In this document: in pieces, positions 40,448 to 47,945 of the stretch
Position numbering within the stretch: position 1 is the first letter of the stretch
Layout of the letters: the number at the start of each line of letters is the position of its first letter
Assembly: GCA_000995415.1 (NCBI GenBank)
Contig: LCEX01000005.1
Location: 1-51,234, forward strand
Length of the DNA stretch: 51,234 bases
DNA from: Candidatus Gottesmanbacteria bacterium GW2011_GWC1_43_10
GTDB lineage: Bacteria; Patescibacteriota; Microgenomatia; UBA10105
Direction of reading: 5' to 3'
Translations under genes and position numbers: made by a program
The notes under the pieces: model-generated
The model's input: the letters and a program-made list of their open reading frames with translations, nothing else
Database searches by the model: none
Told to the model about the DNA's origin: nothing

Positions 40448-41847
40448 AGGTTCTTTGAAAGAAACATTCTTGTATCAGTTTTCGGAACTCCCGATATACG
40501 TTCTCCTGTTACTTCTTGGGTCACCCCCGGAATGGGCATAAAACCAAGCTGGCGGTATAGCGACAAGGCAATAACGTTGTTGACGGACGTTCGTAAATCC
40601 ACAACTTTGCCTCCCAGAGCCTGAATGCCGCGAATTGTATCGGTCGTTAATTTTTTGCCTATATCCCTTCGTCGGAATTCCCTTTTGACCCCTAAATCCG
40701 CTATATACCAGCGGTTACCCCGATATTCCGGCGGTATGCCCATTTTTTCCGCGATGTCAGGAACGCTTTTGAGAGGCACGGCCGCACCGAAACCAATAAC
40801 ACCATCTCGGTTGCTTGCCAGCAAAAGAATGCCATCACGTCTATAGTCTTCAAAAAATCCATTTACCGCGGCGTCGGTAAACGATTCGAAGTACGGCGCT
40901 TCAGCAAAAATGTCTTTATATAAAGACGTGAGGCCCCCTTTGCCCAGTGCACTCTCAAGGTCTTTTGGGTGCGTCACCTGTTCTACCACGTAGGGAAATT
41001 CTTCTTTCTGGATAAGTGTTCCTTCTACAAGTTTCTCTACAGGTCCGCTTATTTGGGCGTATCCAAAAGATATTCCATCAAACTTAACGCTGACTTTAAT
41101 AGGAAGATCGGTTGGTTGTACTATTGGGACATCTTTGATAGACTCTCCTTTTTGTTGCGCAAGAACAAGTCCTAGCGCTGTGGTACCGCTTCCGCAGGCT
41201 GTTTCAGCAAAGAGGGTATCAACCTCTTTTACATAAACGATTGGCATAATGCGCCAGTTGGAACCTTCCTTTTTACTGTACATGACTCCCGCGGCTGGAA
41301 ACCGGTCTAGATTTTTTGCACGGATGAGCGCCATTGCCTTTTGTTTAATTTCATCCAGGGATAGCCCTTCAATTTCTTTGGTGTTAAAATTGATGTATTG
41401 AGTAATACCTTCCATTTCTACGATTCGATTATCTCCGTCTTTCGTAATTCTTGAGGTATCTGCATAGATTGGCATTTGTGCGAATGCTTCTCCGTTAGGT
41501 GTCACCCCAGCTCTCAGTTTTCCTTTGACACCGGAAACTTTAATGTTTACTTCGCCTGGGTGTCCGTCGAGCACAAGCCACGCAGTGCTTCGGGTGGCGT
41601 TGCCACAAAATTCACCACCGGCCATCATCAATTCCGGGGAAATGGGGTCGAGATTTACAAAGCCGACCTGTTCGACATTTTTGTAAATGCCTAATAATAC
41701 ATCATTTATCTCCTTGCGCATCGCACCACTACGAATGACACCCATAACAAGTGCGGTGTCATTACCACCCGGTCGCATGACGGTAAAGGAATATGATGTG
41801 TCAGGATTTTTTAAAGCCTCCTTATTGGCTGGATATTCTTTATACAT
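40444..41847 (-). CDS. DapF-like amino-acid racemase fused to GNAT acetyltransferase
   Basis: 467 aa. Residues 1-300: DapF/proline-racemase fold with both catalytic Cys in GGEFCGNATRS and ETACGSGTTALG; EQVGFV and VNIKVSGVKG resemble CntK-type histidine racemases more than true DapF. Residues 310-467: a GNAT domain with VKREFRRRDIGKKLTTD (acetyl-CoA loop) and VIALSLYRQLGFM. The predicted product epimerises and acetylates an amino acid or peptide. Strong SD (AAGGAGG). Upstream gene of a two-gene operon with the VanX-like protein; a promoter lies about 220 nt upstream. Confidence 0.82.
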   Translation of the reverse strand: MYKEYPANKEALKNPDTSYSFTVMRPGGNDTALVMGVIRSGAMRKEINDVLLGIYKNVEQVGFVNLDPISPELMMAGGEFCGNATRSTAWLVLDGHPGEVNIKVSGVKGKLRAGVTPNGEAFAQMPIYADTSRITKDGDNRIVEMEGITQYINFNTKEIEGLSLDEIKQKAMALIRAKNLDRFPAAGVMYSKKEGSNWRIMPIVYVKEVDTLFAETACGSGTTALGLVLAQQKGESIKDVPIVQPTDLPIKVSVKFDGISFGYAQISGPVEKLVEGTLIQKEEFPYVVEQVTHPKDLESALGKGGLTSLYKDIFAEAPYFESFTDAAVNGFFEDYRRDGILLLASNRDGVIGFGAAVPLKSVPDIAEKMGIPPEYRGNRWYIADLGVKREFRRRDIGKKLTTDTIRGIQALGGKVVDLRTSVNNVIALSLYRQLGFMPIPGVTQEVTGERISGVPKTDTRMFLSKNL

Positions 41848-41905
41848 GAACCTCCTTTACTTCGCAGGAAAATAAAACCTACGAATGGGAGAGGGGAGAA
41901 ATTGG

Positions 41906-41940
41906 GAATTCAGAATTAAAAATTATGAATTATGAATGAG
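41906..41940. repeat. AT-rich low-complexity repeat
   Basis: GAATTCAGAATTAAAAATTA followed by TGAATTATGAATGAG, a self-similar AT repeat common in intergenic DNA of this kind of genome. Lies in the 5' leader of the racemase operon. Confidence 0.5.
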
Positions 41941-42067
41941 GTAAGGATTCTCAGCTCTGCCACGCGCACGTTTTAGGCTGAGGTATGATGGACATAAGAA
42001 GAAACCACGGACGTGGTTGAAGACAATATTGAAGTAGTTAGTTTTATCTTCATGGTAATATGTCAGT

Positions 42068-42096
42068 ATGTTAACATGATAATATGGAGTTGTCAA
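42068..42096 (-). promoter_or_regulatory. promoter with overlapping operator-like palindrome
   Basis: On the minus strand: TTGACA, 17-nt spacer, TAACAT, directed at the racemase operon. The -10 is overlapped by the perfect palindrome ATGTTAACAT, and CATATTATCATG/CATATTACCATG form direct repeats 24 nt apart around it, so repressor control is likely. The GTTAAC centre is shared with trp-type operators. Confidence 0.6.
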
Positions 42097-42104
42097 GAGG
42101 ATTT

Positions 42105-42131
42105 TTATTAGAGTTCATTTATTAGAGTTCA
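42105..42131. repeat. short direct repeat
   Basis: TTATTAGAGTTCA occurs twice, 14 nt apart; a shortened copy (TAGAGTTCAG) appears at 42290 beyond the palindromic element. Confidence 0.7.
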
Positions 42132-42158
42132 GGACCATTGGGTAAAAACTGAGGCTAT

Positions 42159-42248
42159 GTCATTCCGAGCGTAGTCGAGGAATCTTACACATTAGCCTTG
42201 AATAACAAAGTCCGGTGAGAAAGATCCCTCCACTTCGGTCGGGATGAC
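42159..42248. repeat. GTCAT/ATGAC palindromic element, copy 6
   Basis: Starts GTCATTCCGAGC, ends GTCGGGATGAC; the inverse counterpart of copy 1. Flanking words GGACCATT (42132) and AATGGCCC (42277) are themselves near-inverted, so the full unit may span about 42132-42283. Confidence 0.88.
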
Positions 42249-42312
42249 AAGACTATTTGAGGCTAATATTTATGTAATGGCCCTGTGGTAGAGTTCAGAG
42301 TCGAGATTATAT

Positions 42313-42654
42313 TCAACTTGTTGAAGCTCCATACGCTATATGGAAATGAAGGTGTTTGGTGTCTTGATATTTACCTAAATTCGTTATGATTCTGCAAGCT
42401 CCGTGTTCTTTTGTGACTTTATCTGCTATTTGTTTGACTACTCTTATAAGCTCAAGAAAAAGGTGATTTTCCTGATCGGTTAGGGTAACCAAGGAACTGA
42501 TGTGTTTTTTAGGAATTACTACGATATGAACAGGTTCCCAATGAGGGTTAGTATGATAAAAAGCAAGTATTGAGTCTGTTTCGCTAATTTTTTTGACCGG
42601 AGTACTACCAGAGAGTATTTCTTTACAATAGAAATCTTCCATAAAGGACTTCAT
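42313..42654 (-). CDS. HIT-family protein
   Basis: 113 aa. PVHIVVIPKKHISSL and the histidine triad TKHLHFHIAYG with the catalytic central His. Hydrolyses nucleoside phosphoramidates or dinucleotides. Overlaps the TrpR-like gene by 4 nt. Confidence 0.92.
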   Translation of the reverse strand: MKSFMEDFYCKEILSGSTPVKKISETDSILAFYHTNPHWEPVHIVVIPKKHISSLVTLTDQENHLFLELIRVVKQIADKVTKEHGACRIITNLGKYQDTKHLHFHIAYGASTS

Positions 42655-42950
42655 TTTTTAGAAAACTTACTTCGCTCGGCAATGGTTTTGTATCCACCCA
42701 GGCCGTGATTAAGCCAATGGGCGACACGGGAGACAGTAGTGGTTGACACTTTTAGTTTTTGTGAAATTTCCAGATATGATTTATTTTGGCAAAGCAGTTT
42801 GACGATCTGCCACCTATTGGCAAATTCCCTAAGTTCCGGAAGAGTCAATAAATCCCGAAAAAATTTGGCGGCTTCAGTTTCGTTTTTGAGTTTCAAAATA
42901 GCCGAAAATAATTCTTGCATTTCTTGAGTGGGATAGGGATTTTGTGTCAT
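42651..42950 (-). CDS. TrpR/YerC-family DNA-binding protein
   Basis: 99 aa. LLTLPELREFANRWQIVKLL then SYLEISQKLKVSTTTVSRV form the TrpR-like helix-turn-helix, with the GGYKTIAE tail usual in YerC. Transcription regulator; ligand unknown. Translationally coupled with the HIT gene. Could act on the GTTAAC-containing operator about 600 nt away, an untested idea. Confidence 0.9.
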   Translation of the reverse strand: MTQNPYPTQEMQELFSAILKLKNETEAAKFFRDLLTLPELREFANRWQIVKLLCQNKSYLEISQKLKVSTTTVSRVAHWLNHGLGGYKTIAERSKFSKK

Positions 42951-42956
42951 ATTGTT

Positions 42957-43076
42957 TTATTGCTTTTTTCGTTTTGATTTGGGTTTTTCGAGAAGAGTGG
43001 GGAGGGCGATGAGCAAAAGGAATAACACTGTTAGACCAACTGCAATATAAAATCCGACTAATGGCTCAAACGTCAT
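42957..43076 (-). CDS. small single-span membrane protein
   Basis: 39 aa: MTFEPLVGFYIAVGLTVL, a hydrophobic span, then a basic tail (KPKSKRKKQ). GAGG precedes the ATG, which overlaps the stop of the next small gene upstream (ATGA). It ends 6 nt before the TrpR-like start. Function unknown. Confidence 0.6.
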   Translation of the reverse strand: MTFEPLVGFYIAVGLTVLFLLLIALPTLLEKPKSKRKKQ

Positions 43077-43274
43077 TTTTTCCTCACTAAATATAAACTT
43101 ATTATAAAGCAAAGAGTTGCCGATACAAAACCTACAGCTATCATAGTACTACTTAGAGTTGTACCAGTAAAGCTGGGAATAACCAGTGATGCTAAAAGTA
43201 ATATTCCGGCATTAGCGATGATTTCAGATAGTCGATCTAGTTGTTTACTGTTAAGTTTTAGTTTCTTTTTTCAC
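43073..43274 (-). CDS. small two-span membrane protein with disrupted start
   Basis: The open frame encodes KLNSKQLDRLSEIIANAG and two hydrophobic spans ending SLYLVRKK, and its stop overlaps the next ATG. It has no ATG/GTG/TTG at the 5' end. A GTG at 43274 is out of frame by one base in a run of six A; one A fewer would give MKKKLKLNSK. Either a frameshift or an unusual start. Confidence 0.45.
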
Positions 43275-43312
43275 CCACTGTTGAGAAAAATTTATAAGAG
43301 GATCGAAGTAGG

Positions 43313-44905
43313 TTATCGTGGTTGCGGATTGAGAGTTTCGAGAGTTGGGTACTCGTTGAAATAATTATATTGTAAAGCTGGTGCGGCATTTTGGGTATAG
43401 ATGCCTTTTACATCAGTTTCCCGAAACCTGATATTACTTATAATCAGATTAATATCAGTTTGGATTTGAGGAGGGTCATTTTCACCTGCTGACCAAATGC
43501 GGATGTAATAGAGTTTTTTACCTGTTTCACTCACTCCCAAATATGCCAGGTCGCGGATTTTTGTATTACTTACTGGGTCAGTTCCTTCTGCTTGGATAGG
43601 AATCACAATTAGATCACCCCAGCGCACTTTATCGTCAGCTGTCACTATAAAGTTTTTATTGGTTTTGGCAAGATTTGCGTATTCGTCCAAAGTGAAATTG
43701 CGCGTATTGTCTACACAATATATATTGAGTCCAGGGAATGCCACTGAAAACGTATTACCGCTCAGGCGCTGACTTATGTCCTTGTAGCCCAAAAAGATAC
43801 CCTGGACAAATTTGACCGGAAACACATCATTATCCAAAATGAAAAAGCTGGTATTGCCCACCGTCTTTTCTTCAAATAGCCATTTACGTGTCACAGCGCC
43901 TTGGGTATCGGTAGTTTGCGGCACCGGCAATTTCAGTTCGCAACTGGTGGGTGCATACGTGACATTTGGTAGTTCCCGGGTCGTATTTTTTTGTCTCAAT
44001 TTATTAAGACTTTCCAGTACTTTAGGTGAGGAAATCGTACGTATAAGTAAAAAGATCAGGAGTCCAGATGCCACCCAGCCCAGGATGGAAACAAGTAAGA
44101 TCCAAAGCAGAGAACCTTTTTTATCAATGGGTGTAGCTTGCTTTACTTGTTTATAAAGAGTGATCGTAAACGCGAGCCAAAACCAACCGGCCAAAACATT
44201 GAGCAACATCCTGACAAAGATCAAAATCAAACCAGTCTGTTCATCAAGTTTTATAATCAAATTAGGGATAAAAATAACCACGAGTATGTAGGCAATAAAA
44301 ACCAGGAGAAACCGGACGAGGATTTCGCCAAAATGACTACTTACTAACGCTACTGACCGGCGTAGTCCATCCAATATTTTTGTTTTTTCAAAAATCAGAA
44401 CCGGAGCGGTAAACGCAAATAAAAATCCAAAGACGAGTCCGGGGATAAAAAGCAAAAGTGACCCGCCGCCAATCAACAAGCCACTTACTAGTTGCATCAA
44501 ATACAAAGGGATCACTTGCCCGAAACTTTCTTTCAAAATCGCCCACAGAGATTTTTTATTTGTGGGATCGTCCAGTACTTTGAGTTGAGCGATTTGGATA
44601 GCCATGCCAAGAAATGTTATCAACACAATAAAGATCAAAAATACACCTATGGATATGATCCAATATTGGCTAGGTAACGCGGCTAAATTTTTTAATAGTT
44701 CAGATGCGATTTGGGGTTTGAGAGTTGAAAAAAAGCCGAGTCCAAGAAGAGGCAGGAAAATGAGTAAAAATGAGGTCATGCCACCTACACACACCCACAA
44801 AATCGAAAGCAAAAAGAGAGAAAGAATACTTTTGGTAAACGTCTGCCACGTCTCGCTCAAAAGCGTTTTGATTGGTGGTAAACTGACAGGAGTGGAAGTC
44901 TCCAT
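43313..44905 (-). CDS. polytopic membrane protein with extracytoplasmic C-terminal domain
   Basis: 530 aa from ATG. About six to seven membrane spans (40-310), in the pattern of glycerophosphodiester phosphodiesterase-type membrane domains, including IPGLVFGFLFAFTAPVLIFE, then a soluble beta-rich domain from about 330 with two Cys (TSCELKLPVP, NIYCVDNT) that may form a disulphide outside the cell. No catalytic motif recognised. Confidence 0.7.
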   Translation of the reverse strand: METSTPVSLPPIKTLLSETWQTFTKSILSLFLLSILWVCVGGMTSFLLIFLPLLGLGFFSTLKPQIASELLKNLAALPSQYWIISIGVFLIFIVLITFLGMAIQIAQLKVLDDPTNKKSLWAILKESFGQVIPLYLMQLVSGLLIGGGSLLLFIPGLVFGFLFAFTAPVLIFEKTKILDGLRRSVALVSSHFGEILVRFLLVFIAYILVVIFIPNLIIKLDEQTGLILIFVRMLLNVLAGWFWLAFTITLYKQVKQATPIDKKGSLLWILLVSILGWVASGLLIFLLIRTISSPKVLESLNKLRQKNTTRELPNVTYAPTSCELKLPVPQTTDTQGAVTRKWLFEEKTVGNTSFFILDNDVFPVKFVQGIFLGYKDISQRLSGNTFSVAFPGLNIYCVDNTRNFTLDEYANLAKTNKNFIVTADDKVRWGDLIVIPIQAEGTDPVSNTKIRDLAYLGVSETGKKLYYIRIWSAGENDPPQIQTDINLIISNIRFRETDVKGIYTQNAAPALQYNYFNEYPTLETLNPQPR

Positions 44906-44951
44906 ACAACTATCATGAATTGAATCAAGTGCTTTTGTCAACGAGGAAATT

Positions 44952-45338
44952 TTATTTCTTCACCCACTGTTGGATTTCCCAGATAGTTCCATCTGGGTCG
45001 GTGAAGTAAGCGGTCCTTTGACCCCAAGGTTGGGTTTGTGGAGGTTTAATAAAAGTCACACCTTTACCTTTTAATTCTTCGTACAATTTATCAACATTTT
45101 CCGATTCGGCCCAAGTGTAGATAGCGCCACCTGCCTTGTTTAAATATTTTTGGCCTAATAATTTTTCGGTTTGAGTTCTGCCATAAAGAGCTAAAAAACA
45201 ATTATTCAGTTTAAACTGCACAAATTCTTCGTCGTCAATTTCCCTAACTACAGTTAATCTGAGAACATCTTTATAAAAAGATTTGGATTTAAGGTAGTTA
45301 TCGGTAATTAAAATGATCCATTCAATAGCGTTAGTCAT
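44952..45338 (-). CDS. VOC/glyoxalase-family protein
   Basis: 128 aa from ATG. Two beta-alpha-beta-beta-beta units: IEWIILITDNYLKSKSFY then FVQFKLNNCFLALYG, and GGAIYTWAESENVDKLY then AYFTDPDGTIWEIQQW. Metal ligand positions partly kept (final Glu). Could be a lyase, dioxygenase or resistance-type binding protein; not resolvable. Confidence 0.83.
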   Translation of the reverse strand: MTNAIEWIILITDNYLKSKSFYKDVLRLTVVREIDDEEFVQFKLNNCFLALYGRTQTEKLLGQKYLNKAGGAIYTWAESENVDKLYEELKGKGVTFIKPPQTQPWGQRTAYFTDPDGTIWEIQQWVKK

Positions 45339-45351
45339 AAATAGTACTATC

Positions 45352-45716
45352 GTCATTCTGGCAAACGAACAAAGTTCGTGCGTCCAGAATCTATTTTAAC
45401 AATTCTCCGTATAAGTCTTTGAAATTAGAGTTTACTTTTTTAATCATTTCTAATTTTTCGTATCTATCCATGTCTTTAATTTGTTTCTCGCGAATAATAG
45501 CAGACTCAATCGTTTCCAACGCTTCGTAATAAACTAACTTATGTAGTTTATATTTTGATGTAAAACCTTTTACCAAATCATTTTTATGCTGAAAAATCCG
45601 TTGTACTAAATTACTCGTCACTCCGGTATACAGAGTAGGTCTTTTGTTCGCCATGATATAAACAAATCCTTGCTTCATAGAAAAAATTTCGTTGATTCTG
45701 GACAAGCCAGAATGAC
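45352..45716. mobile_element. GTCAT/ATGAC palindromic element carrying a GIY-YIG gene (copy 7)
   Basis: Left arm: GTCATTCTGG, loop with ACGAAC-AAA-GTTCGT, CCAGAATC. Right arm: GATTCTGG, ACAAG, CCAGAATGAC. The interior is a GIY-YIG gene. The boundary words are identical to the 109-nt empty element at 13195-13303, so this looks like a full element and that one a deletion or non-autonomous form. Confidence 0.75.
45391..45678 (-). CDS. GIY-YIG endonuclease-like protein (COG2827/UPF0213 type)
   Basis: 95 aa from ATG. GFVYIMANKRPTLYTGV (GIY and YIG strands as VYI and YTG), NLVQRIFQHKND with the catalytic Arg, and YYEALETIESAIIREKQI with the metal-binding Glu. A single-domain nuclease fold. Its stop codon touches the left hairpin and its start lies just inside the right hairpin, so gene and repeats look like one unit. 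Confidence 0.9.
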   Translation of the reverse strand: MKQGFVYIMANKRPTLYTGVTSNLVQRIFQHKNDLVKGFTSKYKLHKLVYYEALETIESAIIREKQIKDMDRYEKLEMIKKVNSNFKDLYGELLK

Positions 45717-45727
45717 GAAATTTTTGT

Positions 45728-46864
45728 TCATAAGATCATCATTTCCTTTGTTGATTTACTGAGCACTTCAATTCCATTTTCGGTAAGAAGTACCAGATCT
45801 TCGATCCGCATGCCGAATTGGCCGGGGACATAAATGCCCGGTTCGACGGAAAAAATCATCCCGGGTTTCAGTTCTTCATCACGCCTGATTGACAAACGCG
45901 GTGCTTCATGAATAGCCAGTCCTACAGCATGACCGAGAGAGTGAGGGTAGGGAGGATATCCAAATTTTGCCAACTCTTTTCTAACCAATTGATCTAATTC
46001 AGCACCGGATATTTTACGACGTTGATTTTTTAATATATCAATATATTGAAAAGACTGAGCTAAATAGCTCAAGGCTTTTTGTTGGGCGAGCTTAAGAGCT
46101 TGATAGGCTTTTTTCCATTCTGTTTTAGGAAGACCCATAAATAGCATGCGCGTCATGTCAGCGCAGTAACCATTGACGCGGGCGCCAAAGTCGAGAAGCA
46201 CAAGAGAGCGTTTAGCGTCTAGCGTATAGCGTATAGATGAGGAATAGTGAGGTTGAGAGGAATTTTTACCAAAGGCAACAATGGGTGGGAAAGCATTTTC
46301 AGCACCTCTTTTTTTAAAATACGATTCAATTTCCCAAGCAATTTCAGTTTCGGTCACACCCGGAATAAGTTTGGTTAAAATAAAATCAAAACAGTTATCG
46401 GTCAGTTTACAAGCTGATTTAATTTGAGCAATTTCATCCGGTCGTTTGAATTTGCGCAGTTCCTCAATCCGGTTCCGAGTCGGAACGAGGTTAAAACCGT
46501 CTAAGTCTTTTTTCAGAGCATGCATTTCGGCGACAGTAAGGTTATTTTCCTCAAAACCGACTTTTATTGTTCGAGTAAGCGAAAGCGCATCGAGAACTTT
46601 CTTTATTTGTATTGCCAGCGGATTCTCCCGCGAAATTTCAATGTATTCTTTTGGTATTGGATTATTGGTATTTATTTGATTATTTGGTAATTGGATAATT
46701 TTCTCCGCTTGTTCCCGATACAAGGGATTGGTAAACAGATAAAGTTTATCTTGAGTCACCAAAACATAGGCTTCGCGCTCATCGGGAGCCAGACCCATAA
46801 AGCCGGTGAGGTAATAAATATTGGTGGGATCAGTCACGAGTAAGGCGTCTAAAGATTGGAGCAT
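45728..46864 (-). CDS. pepP: Xaa-Pro peptidase, M24 family
   Basis: 378 aa from ATG. Creatinase-like N-terminal domain (DALLVTDPTNIYYLTGF) and pita-bread domain with metal ligands in VLLDFGARVNGYCADMT, HSLGHAVGLAIHEAP, FSVEPGIYV and MRIEDLVLL. Removes N-terminal residues before proline. Odd: two segments are repeat-derived, LPNNQINTNNPIP in the N-domain (AATTATCCAAT family) and SSIRYTLDAKRS before VLLDFG (TAGCGT family), both in frame and outside the metal site. Confidence 0.93.
   Translation of the reverse strand: MLQSLDALLVTDPTNIYYLTGFMGLAPDEREAYVLVTQDKLYLFTNPLYREQAEKIIQLPNNQINTNNPIPKEYIEISRENPLAIQIKKVLDALSLTRTIKVGFEENNLTVAEMHALKKDLDGFNLVPTRNRIEELRKFKRPDEIAQIKSACKLTDNCFDFILTKLIPGVTETEIAWEIESYFKKRGAENAFPPIVAFGKNSSQPHYSSSIRYTLDAKRSLVLLDFGARVNGYCADMTRMLFMGLPKTEWKKAYQALKLAQQKALSYLAQSFQYIDILKNQRRKISGAELDQLVRKELAKFGYPPYPHSLGHAVGLAIHEAPRLSIRRDEELKPGMIFSVEPGIYVPGQFGMRIEDLVLLTENGIEVLSKSTKEMMIL
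46211..46236. repeat. TAGCGTCTAG-family repeat inside pepP
   Basis: TTTAGCGTCTAGCG followed by TATAGCGTATAG, in frame, encoding IRYTLDAK. Same words as the intergenic copy at 5601-5684. Confidence 0.75.
46656..46700. repeat. AATTATCCAAT-family repeat inside pepP
   Basis: ATTGGATTATTGGTATTT and GGTAATTGGATAATT within the N-terminal domain of pepP, matching the intergenic copies at 36578-36669 and 49113-49569. Confidence 0.8.
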
Positions 46865-46969
46865 GAGAGAATTATAATTGTTAAACTGTTTTATTGCTAT
46901 ATGGCTAATAATTTTATATATATTTAAATAATCAACAACATGAGTTACGCAATAATTTGTTGTTAGATT

Positions 46970-47116
46970 GTCATTGTGAGCTAAACGACCTGCCTGCCGG
47001 CAGGCAGGAGTGAAGCGAAGTCCTGCGAAGCAGGATCTGGCTTCGCCAAACAATCTCAAGAATATTAGATTGCCGCGTCGGGACGTACCGTCTGGTACAT
47101 CCCTCCTCGCAATGAC
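46970..47116. repeat. GTCAT/ATGAC palindromic element, copy 8
   Basis: Starts GTCATTGTGAGC, ends CTCGCAATGAC; shares core and flanks with copy 3 but carries extra nested palindromes, including the 20-nt CCTGCCTGCC type and GACGTACCGTCTGGTAC-like stem. Full similarity runs about 46932-47135. It fills most of the pepP upstream gap. Confidence 0.88.
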
Positions 47117-47179
47117 GTACTACGTAAGTCCTGCAACAACAATGCAGCAATGTTTTACTGTTGAGTTGAAGCTTTTGGA

Positions 47180-47941
47180 CTAAGTTTTTGGAGTTGCCGA
47201 AGGTGAGGCTTCTTCCGTGGATGGGTTTAAGACATCTTTGGAGATACGCAGGATTTTTACAATTTTATATTTTTGCTGGTCGTCCTCTGAAGGTAGTGCC
47301 CAAATATCGACGTAGTCATTGATCTTAAAACGGGAAAGGCCGCTTTTGGCAACTACCTCTTTGGCATCCGGTTGATATTCGCCGGCTTTAGTAGTTTTTT
47401 CGTAATCAAAATTCAATATTTCGTCTTTGGTCCCTTTGACCGAAATCACTCCGTTGACCTTATCAACATCAGTTAGGGTACCGCTAAAATGTTTGGCGTG
47501 GGACTGCAAAAATATGACTTTGGCAGTGAGTTGGCTGGCATCAGCATCAAAAAGTCCCAAGACAGCAGCAGATAAAGTGTTTTTTAGATCTTTGGTTTCG
47601 GCTTCGGTCCGTTTGTCTCCCAGTTCAAAAATAAGGGAATCTTCACTGAAGCGGACTTTGACTTCACCGAGGTTCGTGACCAAGGTAAAACTGGTTTTGG
47701 CGATATTTGATATTTCGCCAAAAAAACCCCGGGTTTGGTTTTCTCTAAGCTCTGCGACTTTGGTGGCCAATTTATCCTTCAGTGCTTTGACTTTGTCGGT
47801 GTCAATTGTAGCCGATGGACTAGCTGGATTTGCCGGACTGGTTTCTTGAGCCAGAGCTAGGGTGGCCACAAGTAAGAATCCGGCGACCAGTGTAAATAAA
47901 AAGATTTGTTTCACAAAAGTACGTTTTGGAGCAGGTAACAT
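47180..47941 (-). CDS. secreted hypothetical protein
   Basis: 253 aa from ATG. Signal peptide with VAGFLLVATLALAQ then a Ser/Pro/Ala linker, a helical segment, and beta-rich repeats (KTSFTLVTNLGEVKVRF; VNGVISVKGTKDEIL; INDYVDIWALPSE), reminiscent of OB-like or DUF5666-type surface domains. A low-complexity Ser/Thr/Pro tail ends it. Four bases separate it from the upstream gene. Function unknown. Confidence 0.68.
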   Translation of the reverse strand: MLPAPKRTFVKQIFLFTLVAGFLLVATLALAQETSPANPASPSATIDTDKVKALKDKLATKVAELRENQTRGFFGEISNIAKTSFTLVTNLGEVKVRFSEDSLIFELGDKRTEAETKDLKNTLSAAVLGLFDADASQLTAKVIFLQSHAKHFSGTLTDVDKVNGVISVKGTKDEILNFDYEKTTKAGEYQPDAKEVVAKSGLSRFKINDYVDIWALPSEDDQQKYKIVKILRISKDVLNPSTEEASPSATPKT

Positions 47942-47945
47942 AATT

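Noticed and set aside
45728-47059. N-terminal extension of pepP containing PACRQAG
   Set aside because: This peptide is encoded by palindromic element copy 8; the ATG at MLQSLDALL begins the creatinase-like domain.
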